Shown: positions 41,012 to 53,614, numbered from the stretch's first letter. The stretch: 64,000 nucleotides of DNA from Acidimicrobiia bacterium (GCA_009842675.1 VYEX01000002.1:7592-71591), one strand, 5' to 3'. Notes: a model not told the origin generated them from the sequence alone. Made by a program: numbers and translations.

Positions 41012-41926
41012 TTATTGGTTTTGTGAGGTTCCGGCCCCCGCGAGTACGGGTTCCAGACTGCGCAGGAAATCGATGCTCTGGCGGGCGTCGAACCTCAGCC
41101 GAGCTACCGCAGAGGGATCATCCTCTGAGATGGCCGCATCCTGCTCCAGGACGTACCAGAGGTCGCGTCCTGTCTTTTCAAGGAGGTCGACGATCTCGGC
41201 GATCGGCAGCCCTCCCTGACCTAGCGGCGGGAACAAACCACGCTGTACGCCCTCCATGAGCGACAGCTCTCCCGCCATAACCTGGGCGGCGATGCCCAGG
41301 TCGACGTCTTTGATGTGTACCAGTGCAATGCGATCTAGATAGCGCCTGGTCATTTCTAGGACGTCAGCGCCTCCCAACAGAAAATGCGCAGTGTCGAGCA
41401 CCAGCGCGGTATCGCTGATCTCCAGAATGCGCTCGGCTTCCTCCCCGGTCTCCACCAGGCATCCGAAATGGGCATGGAGAGCCTGAGTCAGACCGTGGTC
41501 GCTGGCCACTCGTCCTACTTCGGCCAGAGCGTCGGCCACGATTCGCCATTCGCGATCGGCCAGCGGGTCTTGGCGCCAGTCGTCCAGGTGGCTGACCACA
41601 CATGTGACGAAGAAGCGACCGCCTCCACCGGCGATCAGGGCCGCAGACTCAGCAGCCGAGGCCAGGGTGCTCTCGGTCTGAACGGGATCGTGCAGAACCA
41701 GGGGGACGAACCCTCCGAGCAGCGACAATTTGTGGCGGTCAAGAGCGGCTCGCAGATCGCCGGGATCGGTGGGCAAATACCCGAGTGACCCAAGCTCGGT
41801 ATGGGTGAACCCGGCGCTGGACATCTCCGTCAGGACGGCTTCAACAGGAAGCTGAAATCCCCAGCCGGGCATCTCACACACACCCCAACTGATGGGCGCG
41901 GTAGCGGTTCGCTCAAGCAGTGTCAT
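41012..41926 (-). CDS. IolE/MocC-like TIM-barrel isomerase or inosose dehydratase
   Basis: 304 residues, AP_endonuc_2/xylose isomerase-like fold. N-terminal ISWGVCEMPGWGFQLP, HAHFGCLVET, LVLDTAHFLLGG and IALVHIKDVD supply the metal-binding residues. IolE dehydrates 2-keto-myo-inositol; MocC is the homologue in rhizopine catabolism, and the WGVCE start looks more like MocC. It is the only candidate for the dehydratase step here. First gene of the operon; the binding-protein gene begins 28 bases after its stop. Confidence 0.82.
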   Translation of the reverse strand: MTLLERTATAPISWGVCEMPGWGFQLPVEAVLTEMSSAGFTHTELGSLGYLPTDPGDLRAALDRHKLSLLGGFVPLVLHDPVQTESTLASAAESAALIAGGGGRFFVTCVVSHLDDWRQDPLADREWRIVADALAEVGRVASDHGLTQALHAHFGCLVETGEEAERILEISDTALVLDTAHFLLGGADVLEMTRRYLDRIALVHIKDVDLGIAAQVMAGELSLMEGVQRGLFPPLGQGGLPIAEIVDLLEKTGRDLWYVLEQDAAISEDDPSAVARLRFDARQSIDFLRSLEPVLAGAGTSQNQ

Positions 41927-41967
41927 GTGCGCGCCGGATCCCCTTCTTCGCGCCCCTCCAATGCCCT

Positions 41968-41997
41968 ATTGTGCTAGTGATCTTGCCAAATGGTCAA
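41968..41997 (-). promoter_or_regulatory. Possible promoter of the inositol operon
   Basis: On the minus strand TTGACC (41992-41997) and CACAAT (41968-41973) are separated by 18 bases and lie about 40 bases upstream of the first operon gene. The -35 box matches five of six consensus bases and the -10 four of six. Placement fits, but such matches can occur by chance. Confidence 0.35.
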
Positions 41998-42019
41998 GCC
42001 GAAATATCCCAAATTGGCT

Positions 42020-42664
42020 CTATTTCGAGGCGATGACCATGTCGAGTTCGGCGAGAGCGTCAGAAATGTCGTGTTCCACCAGGATTCCGTGAATGCCGAG
42101 CTGGCGGGCGGCGGCCACGTTGGGCTCGAAGTCGTCCAAGAATACGCTCGTCTCCGGGTTGGAAACCCCCAACTGATCAAGGGCTAGCTGGTAGATCCTC
42201 AGGTCAGGCTTGCGCATGCCAACCGCGCTGGAGTCGACCACTGCCTCGAAGAGCTCGTCGACGGGGATGAGTTTGCGCCACATGTCGCCGAACTCTTTGG
42301 CGTTGTTGGTGATTATGGCCTGTTGTATGCCCGCCTCGTTGAGCTCTCGGACTTTTGACACCACCAACTCTCGCCGCTCATCGCTGTTGGTGCCGGTCAT
42401 GGCCTTGAAGAACCCCCCGAAGTTGAACCCCTCAATGCCGTCAGCCCGACAGGCCTCCGCCGCCGCCTCTAGCGCGTCGGCCAAAGTGCCCTCACCCCGC
42501 TCCAGGCGGTGCCAGGGATGGTCGCCATTGGCCTCGTAGCGTCCGAAAACATGCTCCAGGAGGCGCTCATTGGTGGTGCCCAGCGAGCGGGCGTAATTTT
42601 CGAGGTGGTAGAACGGCGATCCGGTGAACACCCCGCCGAAATCCCAAAACACTGCCTCAATCAT
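42020..42664 (-). CDS. HAD superfamily hydrolase
   Basis: 214 residues. The nucleophile motif is FWDFGGVF, where the expected DxD has become DFG, as in the epoxide-hydrolase/YihX-like branch of HAD proteins. Motif II is ITNNAK, motif III KPDLRIYQLA and motif IV FLDDFEPNV. A phosphatase or hydrolase of unknown substrate. The ATG at 42664 follows the ligA stop by 28 bases on the same strand. The loss of the second Asp argues against classical phosphatase chemistry. Confidence 0.8.
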   Translation of the reverse strand: MIEAVFWDFGGVFTGSPFYHLENYARSLGTTNERLLEHVFGRYEANGDHPWHRLERGEGTLADALEAAAEACRADGIEGFNFGGFFKAMTGTNSDERRELVVSKVRELNEAGIQQAIITNNAKEFGDMWRKLIPVDELFEAVVDSSAVGMRKPDLRIYQLALDQLGVSNPETSVFLDDFEPNVAAARQLGIHGILVEHDISDALAELDMVIASK

Positions 42665-42692
42665 GTTGACTCTCGATATTGGCGATTCTCGA

Positions 42693-45976
<3,284 letters not shown>

Positions 45977-46032
45977 GAATCTGAGCCGACGAACAAGCGT
46001 GACGTACCCAACAAAGGCGACTCACAGCCGAG

Positions 46033-46965
46033 ATGGTAGAGGTTGGCTTTCCTTGGGGTAGGGAAGATGCTGTAGTGGGACGAGTGAAGGGTCTCTCGGG
46101 GGATCGGGCTTGGGTGTGGTTGGTGCGAGTGTGGTGGGCGGCATTGCCGTTCACTGCTGGGCCGCTCTTGTCCGATGGGTTGCACGAGACCGGCGCGGCC
46201 TGGCGGACCACAGCGTCGGTGGGGCTTTGGGTGTTGTGGGGCGTAGTCCTGGTGGGGTCGTTGCTGGCCCATCCGGCCACGCTGGTCATGGTCCGGCTGG
46301 CCACACCCTCCGCCGTGGTGGCCTTGGTTTGGTCGGGGAGGGAGGGGGCCGACTGGGGTGAGGTTGCCCTGGTCGCGGCCATCACCGCCGCGGTGGCCGC
46401 AGTGTCGCTGAGCGCCCCGGTGGGCCATTTGTTCGTGAACGGCATTTCCTATGGTGACGAAGCACGGCTCTTGCTACGACCGTCGGCGCTGCTGCTGGCC
46501 GGGCCGCTGCCCGTAGCGGCGGCAATCACGGTCGGAGGCGTGGTGAGCGGGCCACTGCTGTTGGCTGCTGAACACTGGGCTATTGGCGGGGTGGTCACCG
46601 CCGCAGGCGGAACTCTCGCGATGGTCGGGGCTCGTTCACTCCATTCGCTCACGAGAAGATGGTTGGTTTTCGTTCCCGCCGGCGTCGTGCTTCACGACCA
46701 CCTCGCGGTGCAAGATCCCGTTCTGCTTCGTCGCCGTGCGGTGGCCAGCTTCGGGCCCGCTCGACAGGGGTCCGATGCCTTGGACCTCACCCAAGGTGCC
46801 GCTGGTTTGATATTGGAGCTGGCGACAAACCAGCCAATCACCCTGACCCCGCCCCCCCGACACAAGGGTTCGGCCGAAGAAGTCGATGTCGGCGGCGTTC
46901 TCATCGCCCCTTCGCGACCTGGCTATGCAGTGACCCTGGCCCGCCAGCGCCAGCTCATTTCTTGA
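46033..46965 (+). CDS. Integral membrane protein of unknown function
   Basis: Up to 310 residues with about five hydrophobic segments in the first 190 residues (VWWAALPF, LWVLWGVVLVGSLLA, VALVAAITAAVAAVSLSAPVG, LLLAGPLPVAAAITVGGVVSGPLLLAAEHW). A soluble C-terminal part follows (RRWLVFVPAGVVLHDHLAVQDPVLL). No family recognised. The start is uncertain; GTG codons at 46076 and 46091 are possible alternatives. Divergent from the AhcY-like gene. Confidence 0.65.
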   Translation: MVEVGFPWGREDAVVGRVKGLSGDRAWVWLVRVWWAALPFTAGPLLSDGLHETGAAWRTTASVGLWVLWGVVLVGSLLAHPATLVMVRLATPSAVVALVWSGREGADWGEVALVAAITAAVAAVSLSAPVGHLFVNGISYGDEARLLLRPSALLLAGPLPVAAAITVGGVVSGPLLLAAEHWAIGGVVTAAGGTLAMVGARSLHSLTRRWLVFVPAGVVLHDHLAVQDPVLLRRRAVASFGPARQGSDALDLTQGAAGLILELATNQPITLTPPPRHKGSAEEVDVGGVLIAPSRPGYAVTLARQRQLIS

Positions 46966-47034
46966 GCCCCCGAGCAGGGCGGAAACTTTGGGCCTAAGAT
47001 AGCGAGCACTGAAATATCTAGGGGGAGGGGCAAC

Positions 47035-47514
47035 GTGGCGAGTGAATTCACCGATGCCGATTTTTTCGAGCATGTCCAGCGATACGGGGGAAAGGAACTT
47101 GACTGGGAGCCGTTTGCCGCACAGGGAGACCTGAAAGAGGAGTACCGGCGGGCCCATGTGCGGATGGTGGGGGCAAGCATCACGGGAAAGCACTACGAGC
47201 CGGGAACGGTCACAGCCGACAATTTCACACTGTCAGTGATGATGATGCCCCCTGGGGCGGAGGCTCCGTCACACGCCCATGAAGTGGAAGAAGTCTTCTT
47301 CGTGGTCAAGGGAGAGTTGACCGCGTGGTGGGAGGATGACGACGGGCGGATCGTCGATACGGTCCTGAAAGAACGGGAGATGATCTACAGCCCTGCTGGG
47401 ATCATGCACGGGTTGCGCAACCACACTGATGAGGAAGCCCTGGTGCAGGTGGTGATCGGTGTCGGCCGCCCGCAGAAGCCCACCTATCTCGACGCCACCC
47501 TCACCAATCTCTGA
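47035..47514 (+). CDS. Cupin domain protein
   Basis: 159 residues from a GTG preceded by GGGGGAGGGG. A single cupin with metal-site motif HAHEVEEVFFVVKGE (His, His, Glu) and the second-motif His in PAGIMHGLRNH. Cupins of this type are isomerases, oxygenases or ligand sensors. First gene of a 14-gene operon. A weak -10-like TAAGAT at 46995 in the upstream gap is the only promoter hint. Function unknown. Confidence 0.85.
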   Translation: MASEFTDADFFEHVQRYGGKELDWEPFAAQGDLKEEYRRAHVRMVGASITGKHYEPGTVTADNFTLSVMMMPPGAEAPSHAHEVEEVFFVVKGELTAWWEDDDGRIVDTVLKEREMIYSPAGIMHGLRNHTDEEALVQVVIGVGRPQKPTYLDATLTNL

Positions 47515-47521
47515 GGCGCTC

Positions 47522-48289
47522 GTGCGATTGGGGGAGATGAGCTGGACGGCTTTGGGTGAGCAGCTCAAACAGGGTCCGTTGGATGTGATTGTGCCTCTGG
47601 GCGCCCTTGAGCAACACGGTCCTCATTTACCCCTGGACACCGACGCCCTCATCGCCGAGGCGGTGTCCGACCGGGCGGCACAAACGGCGGGGGAGTGCAT
47701 GGTGGCCCCCATCATCCCCGTAGGCGCCTCCCACCACCATCTGGCTTTTCCCGGTACGGCCAGCCTGAGCGACGGGACTCTCCGCAGCGTGATGGTGGAG
47801 GTGATCCAGACCCTGCTGAGCCACGGATTCCGGGGTGCCTATTTGGTGACCGGCCATGCTGGGAACGTCGGTGCTATGGCCGCAGTCATGGCTGAGTTGG
47901 ATCCCACCGAACGGAGCCGGGTGGTCTCGTTCGACGATTGGCCCGCCCAACGGGACGCCGTTCACCGAGTAGCTGAGGATCAGCTCGGTTTGGATCGCGA
48001 GTTGGTCGGAACCCACGGCGGTCACTTCGAGACCAGCATCATGCTGGCCATCGCTCCCGACCGGGTGGATATGGCGTCGGCAGTTGCCGGCCATATCGGA
48101 CCAGCAGCCTCGGCCAGTGCCAAGTTGCGCTCCGAGGGCATGGCCGCCCTCTCTCCGGTTGGCATCATCGGCGACCCCCGCCAAGCCACCGCCGACGCCG
48201 GGGAGAGCTACCTCGACGCCTTGGTGGATCTGGTGGTCGAGGGCATCGAAGCCCATCGCCATCGGTCAATGCAAAGGGTGGCCCCATGA
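47522..48289 (+). CDS. Creatininase-family amidohydrolase
   Basis: 255 residues from a GTG with GAGG 5 bases upstream. The creatininase fold shows PLGALEQHGPHLPLDTD (Glu, His, Asp metal ligands), GASHHHLAFPGTASLSD and GHAGNVGA. Family members hydrolyse cyclic amides or formamides, or remove residues from small peptides as in mycofactocin maturation. No mycofactocin genes are near, so a catabolic amidase role is more likely. Joined to the permease gene by an ATGA. Confidence 0.88.
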   Translation: MRLGEMSWTALGEQLKQGPLDVIVPLGALEQHGPHLPLDTDALIAEAVSDRAAQTAGECMVAPIIPVGASHHHLAFPGTASLSDGTLRSVMVEVIQTLLSHGFRGAYLVTGHAGNVGAMAAVMAELDPTERSRVVSFDDWPAQRDAVHRVAEDQLGLDRELVGTHGGHFETSIMLAIAPDRVDMASAVAGHIGPAASASAKLRSEGMAALSPVGIIGDPRQATADAGESYLDALVDLVVEGIEAHRHRSMQRVAP

Positions 48290-49431
48290 CTGAGCCGGCG
48301 GTCGCGATGGGCTGGGACAGAATCCGTGTCGCCATTCCCCGGGTGGTGGAAGCCGGGTTCGCCATCTTCGTGGTCATCATTCTGGGTGCGGTGATGACGT
48401 TCAAGTCCGACGTGTTCCTGACCACCGGCAACCTCCAGAACATCCTTTTGCAAACCTCGTTCTTGGCCTGCGCGGCCTTTGGGATGACCCTGGTCATCAT
48501 TGCGGCCGAACTAGATCTGTCCCAGGGCTCGGTGTTGGCCCTCATTGGGGTGGTGGCGGCTGAGACCATGGTGAGGAACAACAGCATCGTGCTCGGCTTG
48601 CTGGCCGGAGTGGGTGTGGGCATCGCCGCCGGTCTGTTCAACGGACTCGTCACCGCGGTGCTCAAGGTCCCCTCCTTCATCACCACCTTGGGCCTTTTGA
48701 TTATGGCGAGGGGACTGGCCCGTGAAATCACCGCGGGCAATACGGTGGGCAACCTTCCCGGAGGCTGGAAGGCGTGGTGGAGCGGGGAATTCATCGGCTT
48801 GCGAATGCCCATTTGGGTTGCGCTGGGCCTCGGCGTGGTCTACCACGTGATCCTGCGCTATTCCCGGTTTGGACTGCGGATCTACGCAGTGGGGGGGAAC
48901 GCCGAAGCAGCCCGCCGGGCCGGAATCAACGTCACCCGGGTGCGGGTCACGGTGTTTGTGCTGGGAGGACTCGCCGTCGCAGTCGGAGGCTTCACCCTGT
49001 TGGGCCGGGTAAACGTCGGCCAGCCCAATGCTGCGGTGCTTACTGAGCTCTATGCGGTGGCCGCAGTTGTTCTCGGAGGTACCAACCTGTTCGGAGGACG
49101 AGGATCAATACCCCGCACCCTTGCCGGGGTGTTGCTGATCGGGGTGATCCGCAACAGCCTCAACCTGCTCAATGTGTCGTCCAACATGCAGGACGTGTGG
49201 CTGGGCGTTGTATTTGTGTTGGCCATGACCTCGCAATTCCTGCGCCGATACTTGGACCGGTGGGCCAATCGAAGCGAAGACACCGCCATTGAAGTCGAAG
49301 TCGAGCACGAACTCGATGAAGAACGTCGCGCCATCGAACGGGCCGAGCAATCGGCCCGATCGGGCGAAAGAGAACTCCAAGACGCCGACGAGGCCGAGCA
49401 ATCGGCCCAGTCGACGTCGGAGCAACCATAA
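48286..49431 (+). CDS. CUT2 ABC transporter permease, second system
   Basis: 381 residues. About nine hydrophobic segments with AELDLSQGSVLALIGVV, SFITTLGLLIMARGLAREI, IYAVGGNAEAARRAGINV and VVLGGTNLFGGRGS, all standard for ribose/xylose-type permeases. The last 65 residues are a charged, helix-prone cytoplasmic tail with an AEQSARS/AEQSAQS repeat that typical members lack. Standard core size, unlike the 742-residue permease of the inositol operon. The binding protein follows after 19 bases. Confidence 0.92.
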   Translation: MTEPAVAMGWDRIRVAIPRVVEAGFAIFVVIILGAVMTFKSDVFLTTGNLQNILLQTSFLACAAFGMTLVIIAAELDLSQGSVLALIGVVAAETMVRNNSIVLGLLAGVGVGIAAGLFNGLVTAVLKVPSFITTLGLLIMARGLAREITAGNTVGNLPGGWKAWWSGEFIGLRMPIWVALGLGVVYHVILRYSRFGLRIYAVGGNAEAARRAGINVTRVRVTVFVLGGLAVAVGGFTLLGRVNVGQPNAAVLTELYAVAAVVLGGTNLFGGRGSIPRTLAGVLLIGVIRNSLNLLNVSSNMQDVWLGVVFVLAMTSQFLRRYLDRWANRSEDTAIEVEVEHELDEERRAIERAEQSARSGERELQDADEAEQSAQSTSEQP

Positions 49432-49450
49432 ACACCCGGAGGGGAACACA

Positions 49451-50446
49451 ATGAAAACCAAAAATCTGTTGTTCAAGCTTCTGGCGCTGCTCTTGGCCTT
49501 TGGTCTGGTGGTGTCGGCCTGTGGCAACGACGATGACGACGACGCCGCGTCCGGCGACGGAGGCTGTGAGGAGATCTACGAGGTGCGGTACGCCAACCTG
49601 GCGACCTTCATCTTGTACTTCCGCGACCTCGAAGCAGGCTTGGCCGAGTTCGGCGCCCAGAACTGCTGGAACTTCGTCGCTGCCGACGCTGCGTATGTGA
49701 TCGAAGACCAAGTGGCTCAGATCGAGGACTTCGTCACCCAGGGGGTCGACCTCATCATCGCCTCTCCTGGCGACCGCCAAGCGCTCATTCCCGCCTATGA
49801 AGCCGCAGCAGCTGCAGGTATACCGATGCTGTCGACCGGTGACAGTGTGCAGGAGGCTGCCCCAGAGATCGGCTTCATCGGCACCGACTGGGGCGTTGAG
49901 GGCACCAAGCAGACCGAGTGGATGGTCGAACAGCTCGGCGGATCGGGCAAGATCGCCCGGATCGGCGGCCCAGGGGCCAGCGAGTACGTGGAGAAGCGCC
50001 GCGAGGGCTTCGAGCACACCATGGAGGCCAATCCCGGCATCGAGGTGGTGTTCAACCAGAGCGCCAACAGCTTCACCGCTGAAGAGGGCCTCCGCCTGGC
50101 TCAGGACGCGTTGACCGCCAATCCCGACCTTGACGGAATATGGGCCGACAGCGACGCTCTGGCATTGGGCGCGGCCACCGCAGTGGAAGAGGCCGGCATC
50201 GACCATGCCGACATCCTCGTAACCGGTACCGACGGCGAGCCAGCGGTGTTCGATCAGATTCGGGCCGGTTCCGGCGTGGATATGACCATCGCCCTGCGGG
50301 GCTACCAGTGGGGTTGGCAGACTGCCGAGGTCGCCCACCAATACCTCACTACCGGCAGCACTGGCCAGGGATACTTCATCCAGGCCCCCACCTTCGTGGT
50401 GGATGCCGACACCATCGAAGGCATGACCAACGCCGACCTCCGGTAG
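49451..50446 (+). CDS. Sugar-binding lipoprotein (CUT2 type), second system
   Basis: 331 residues. ATG at 49451 with GAGGGGAAC upstream. Lipobox VVSAC near residue 24, then CGNDDDDD. The type I binding fold follows (EVRYANLATFILYF, GVDLIIASPGDRQALIPAYE, DGIWADSDALALGAATAVEE). Some features recall the autoinducer-2/purine-type binding proteins as well as sugar binders, so the ligand is uncertain. It works with the permease just upstream and probably the ATPase encoded at 58120. Confidence 0.9.
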   Translation: MKTKNLLFKLLALLLAFGLVVSACGNDDDDDAASGDGGCEEIYEVRYANLATFILYFRDLEAGLAEFGAQNCWNFVAADAAYVIEDQVAQIEDFVTQGVDLIIASPGDRQALIPAYEAAAAAGIPMLSTGDSVQEAAPEIGFIGTDWGVEGTKQTEWMVEQLGGSGKIARIGGPGASEYVEKRREGFEHTMEANPGIEVVFNQSANSFTAEEGLRLAQDALTANPDLDGIWADSDALALGAATAVEEAGIDHADILVTGTDGEPAVFDQIRAGSGVDMTIALRGYQWGWQTAEVAHQYLTTGSTGQGYFIQAPTFVVDADTIEGMTNADLR

Positions 50447-50478
50447 GGGTTCTCCCCTCCGGTAACCCGTAAGCGAAC

Positions 50479-52089
50479 ATGACCTATCGGGCCGACGTCT
50501 TGATTATCGGTGCCGGTGCGTCCGGCGGGGTGGCGGCGCGCCACCTGGCCGAGCACGGCTTCGATGTCGTCTGCCTTGAGCAGGGCGATTGGCCCGATAG
50601 GTCCGCGTTCCCCGGCACCCGCCCCGATTGGGAGCTGGCCATACGCAAGGACTGGGCCATGAGCCCCAATGTGCGGAATCGGCCGGAGGACTACCCGGTG
50701 GTTCACGACGAGTCGGACATCGAGCCCCTCATGTACAACGCGGTGGGGGGCAGCATGATCATTTACGCCGGGACGTGGCCGCGGATGCTTCCATCGGACT
50801 TCCGAGTGCGGACCATGGACGATGTGGCCGACGACTGGCCCATCGCCTACCGGGAACTGGTGCCGTACTACGACGCCATCGACCAGCAGATCGGAGTGTC
50901 CGGCTTGGCCGGAGACCCGGCTTATCCTCCCCATGACGACTACCCGCTGCCTCCGCTGCCCTTGGGTGCGGCCGGGCGGCGGGTGGCCGAAGGGCACAAC
51001 CGGCTGGGATGGCACTGGTGGCCTGAGCCCAATGCCATTTTGTCCGCCCCTTACGACGGGCGGAGACCGTGCGTGCAGCGGGGAGTGTGCACCTCGGGGT
51101 GCGCCGAGGGGGCCAAGGCTTCCACCGACCTGACCCACTGGCCCAAGGCGGCCGCCGCCGGGGCCCGGCTCATCACCGGCGCCCGGGTCAGCCGAATCAC
51201 TCTGGGCCCGCAAGGGCTGGCCACCGGGGCCGTCTGGCTGGATCGCTCTGGCGTCGAGCACCACCAGGAGGCTGATGTGGTGATCCTGGCGGCCAACGCC
51301 ATCGGCACGGCCCGGCTGCTGTTGTTGTCGGCCGACGACCGCCACTGTCCCGATGGGCTGGCCAACTCCAGCGGCTTGGTGGGTCGTCGTTTGATGATGC
51401 ACCCGTTCTCGGTGGTGACCGGGTGGTGGGACGATCAGGTGGAAGGTTGGCAGGGCCATTTCGGGGCCAGCATCACCAGCTACCAGTATTACGAGTCCGA
51501 CCCCGATCGCGGGTTTGTCAGGGGAGCCAAGTGGGCGCTCTCGCCGGTTGGCGGGCCCCTCAACCACATCTTGCCCATGAGGGCTGGCAACGAGGTTTGG
51601 GGGCCGGATCACCATGTCCTCATGGGACGAACCTTTGGCCGGGGAGCGAGCTGGGCCATCTTCGGCGAAGATCTTCCCGAGGAGTCCAACCGAGTGGAAC
51701 TCGACCCTGAGCGCGCCGATACCCACGGCATACCCGCGCCCCGGGTGAGCTACCGGATCTCCGACCACTCGCGGCGGCTCATGGCCTTCCAAGAAGACCG
51801 GGCCACCGAATCGCTTAAGGCATCGGGGTGCCAGGAGACCGCGGTGGCCAGCATGATCCCCTATTCGGGGTGGCACCTCATGGGAACCGCCCGTATGGGC
51901 AACGACCCGGCTACCTCAGTGGTCAACTCCCGCCAGCAGGCCCACGATGTGGCGAACCTCTATGTCGCCGACGCCAGCGTGTTCGTGACCAGTTCCGGGG
52001 TGAATCCCACATGCACCATCACTGCGTTGGCCTTGCGGACCGCGGACTTGCTGGTTCAGCACCGAAGCGAGCAGAAAGTCCCGGCATGA
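50479..52089 (+). CDS. GMC family FAD oxidoreductase
   Basis: 536 residues. FAD-binding motif VLIIGAGASGGVAARHLA at the N-terminus, AVGGSMIIYAGTWPRM in the middle, and the C-terminal GWHLMGTARMG (catalytic His region) and SGVNPTCTITALALR. GMC enzymes oxidise alcohols and sugars. No Tat or Sec signal is present, so it should be cytoplasmic, unlike membrane gluconate dehydrogenases. Coupled by ATGA to the small subunit-like gene. Confidence 0.92.
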   Translation: MTYRADVLIIGAGASGGVAARHLAEHGFDVVCLEQGDWPDRSAFPGTRPDWELAIRKDWAMSPNVRNRPEDYPVVHDESDIEPLMYNAVGGSMIIYAGTWPRMLPSDFRVRTMDDVADDWPIAYRELVPYYDAIDQQIGVSGLAGDPAYPPHDDYPLPPLPLGAAGRRVAEGHNRLGWHWWPEPNAILSAPYDGRRPCVQRGVCTSGCAEGAKASTDLTHWPKAAAAGARLITGARVSRITLGPQGLATGAVWLDRSGVEHHQEADVVILAANAIGTARLLLLSADDRHCPDGLANSSGLVGRRLMMHPFSVVTGWWDDQVEGWQGHFGASITSYQYYESDPDRGFVRGAKWALSPVGGPLNHILPMRAGNEVWGPDHHVLMGRTFGRGASWAIFGEDLPEESNRVELDPERADTHGIPAPRVSYRISDHSRRLMAFQEDRATESLKASGCQETAVASMIPYSGWHLMGTARMGNDPATSVVNSRQQAHDVANLYVADASVFVTSSGVNPTCTITALALRTADLLVQHRSEQKVPA

Positions 52090-52529
52090 CCGCTGCCGTA
52101 TCGCCTGCCGAAACCTCCGACATTGACATCGGTCGGCTCACTGCCCTCGCCGATGTGATGCTGCCCGCGGCGCACGGCATGCCCGCAGTTTCTGATGTGG
52201 AGGCTGTGGAGGCCTATCTGGCCCAAGTTCTCAGTTGGCGTGACGATCTCCGCCAGCCCTTGGTGCGGGCGGTGGATGCGCTCGATCCGACTTCGTTCAC
52301 CATCGATCGTCTGATGGCCCTTCACGAAGAGGACGAGGATGCCTACGTCGCCCTCACCTCCGCCGTGGCAGCGTGCTATTACCTCAGCCCGGTGGTACGC
52401 GAGCTAATCGGCTACCCCGGCCAGGTGGCCAAGACCTACGACCCCTACGCCTACACCGAGTGGGTGGCCGAAGGCCTGCTCGACCCGGTGGTTGAGCGGG
52501 GCCCGATATGGCGGGAGGCCCCCGAATGA
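52086..52529 (+). CDS. Gluconate 2-dehydrogenase subunit 3-like protein
   Basis: 147 residues. The pattern LTALADVMLPAAHGMPAVSDVEAVEAYL matches the small gamma subunit that accompanies membrane gluconate and fructose dehydrogenases. The usual Tat signal is absent. It follows the GMC gene with an ATGA overlap and is coupled to the alcohol dehydrogenase gene, so it is likely a partner of the GMC enzyme. The start ATG at 52086 is set by this overlap; the frame is open further upstream inside the GMC gene. Confidence 0.75.
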   Translation: MTAAVSPAETSDIDIGRLTALADVMLPAAHGMPAVSDVEAVEAYLAQVLSWRDDLRQPLVRAVDALDPTSFTIDRLMALHEEDEDAYVALTSAVAACYYLSPVVRELIGYPGQVAKTYDPYAYTEWVAEGLLDPVVERGPIWREAPE

Positions 52530-53614
52530 GCCGGGCAGTGATGTTGGCGGACTACGGCCGCGGCCCTGCGATCGAATCGCTCGATCTAGGGCCCGTTCTT
52601 CCCGGCGGCGCGCTGGTGCGGATCGACGCCGCCACCGTGTGCGGAACCGACGTCCACATCTCCGATGGCGTCTTCGGGAATCTGGCCCGTCTACCCCTGG
52701 TAATGGGCCACGAGGGCACCGGCACGGTTGTGGAGTTGGGCCCGGGGTTGGAGCGCGACGCGCTGGGGCAGCCGATTCGAACCGGCGACCGCGTCGTCTG
52801 GGCCCATAACTGGTGCGGTCGGTGCTATTTCTGCGCGGTGGCCAAGCAGCCCACCCTGTGCGAGAACACCATGGGTTATGGGTGGGGTCCCCATGAGGAG
52901 GGCGTGGTCAACGGGACTTTCTCAGAGCACCTTCACGTTTCTCCCGATTCGCGTGTCCTGCGGGTACCTGAGAGCGTGTCCAGCCCGCTGGCTTCGGCGG
53001 CCACCTGCGCCCTGCGCACGGTCATGCATGCCCTTGACCGCATGCCCCGCATCCGCTTCAGCGACACGGTGGTCGTTCTCGGGGCCGGCCCGGTCGGAGT
53101 TCTGGCCGCGGCGGCGGCTATGCGGAGCGGAGCCGACCAGGTTGTCCTCATCGGTGCGCCAGGGTCCCGGCTGGCCGCCACCGAGTCGTGGGAATTGACC
53201 GCCAGCATCAACATCGATGACACCGAGCCCGACGAGAGAATCGAGGCGGTTCGCAACATGACGGAGGGCAGAGGCGCAGACATCGTGCTCGAATGCGCGG
53301 GGCCGCCCGACGCCTTCACCGAGGGTATGGAGATGGTGCGGGCGGGAGGCACGCTCATGGTGATTGGCCAAGCCCACGGCGAGACGGTGCCCGTGGCGAC
53401 CACGGCCATGAAGGTCCGCCAGCTCACGGTGAGGACCTCGCTTTCGGCCGACATCTCCCACTTCCACGACGCCCTCCGTTTCTTGGACCGGCACGGCGGC
53501 GAGCTAGGGCTGGAATCGGTGGTGTGCTCGAAGGTCTACTCGCTGGATCAGGTGACCGACGCCTTGGTCGCCATGCGGTCCGGCGCTGAGATGAAGCCGG
53601 TAATCATCCCATGA
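52526..53614 (+). CDS. Zinc-dependent alcohol dehydrogenase
   Basis: 362 residues, medium-chain family. Catalytic zinc ligands in VCGTDVH and MGHEGTG; structural zinc cysteines in CGRCYFCAVAKQPTLC; cofactor motif VVLGAGPVGVLAAAAA. Oxidises an alcohol or polyol with NAD(P)+. The ATG at 52526 overlaps the previous stop in an ATGA; the stop again overlaps the next start. Confidence 0.92.
   Translation: MSRAVMLADYGRGPAIESLDLGPVLPGGALVRIDAATVCGTDVHISDGVFGNLARLPLVMGHEGTGTVVELGPGLERDALGQPIRTGDRVVWAHNWCGRCYFCAVAKQPTLCENTMGYGWGPHEEGVVNGTFSEHLHVSPDSRVLRVPESVSSPLASAATCALRTVMHALDRMPRIRFSDTVVVLGAGPVGVLAAAAAMRSGADQVVLIGAPGSRLAATESWELTASINIDDTEPDERIEAVRNMTEGRGADIVLECAGPPDAFTEGMEMVRAGGTLMVIGQAHGETVPVATTAMKVRQLTVRTSLSADISHFHDALRFLDRHGGELGLESVVCSKVYSLDQVTDALVAMRSGAEMKPVIIP

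Noticed and set aside
49169-51876. Long minus-strand frames opposite the binding protein and GMC genes (390 and 524 residues)
   Set aside because: They mirror the plus-strand genes, are His/Gly/Pro-rich and lack motifs or ribosome binding sites.
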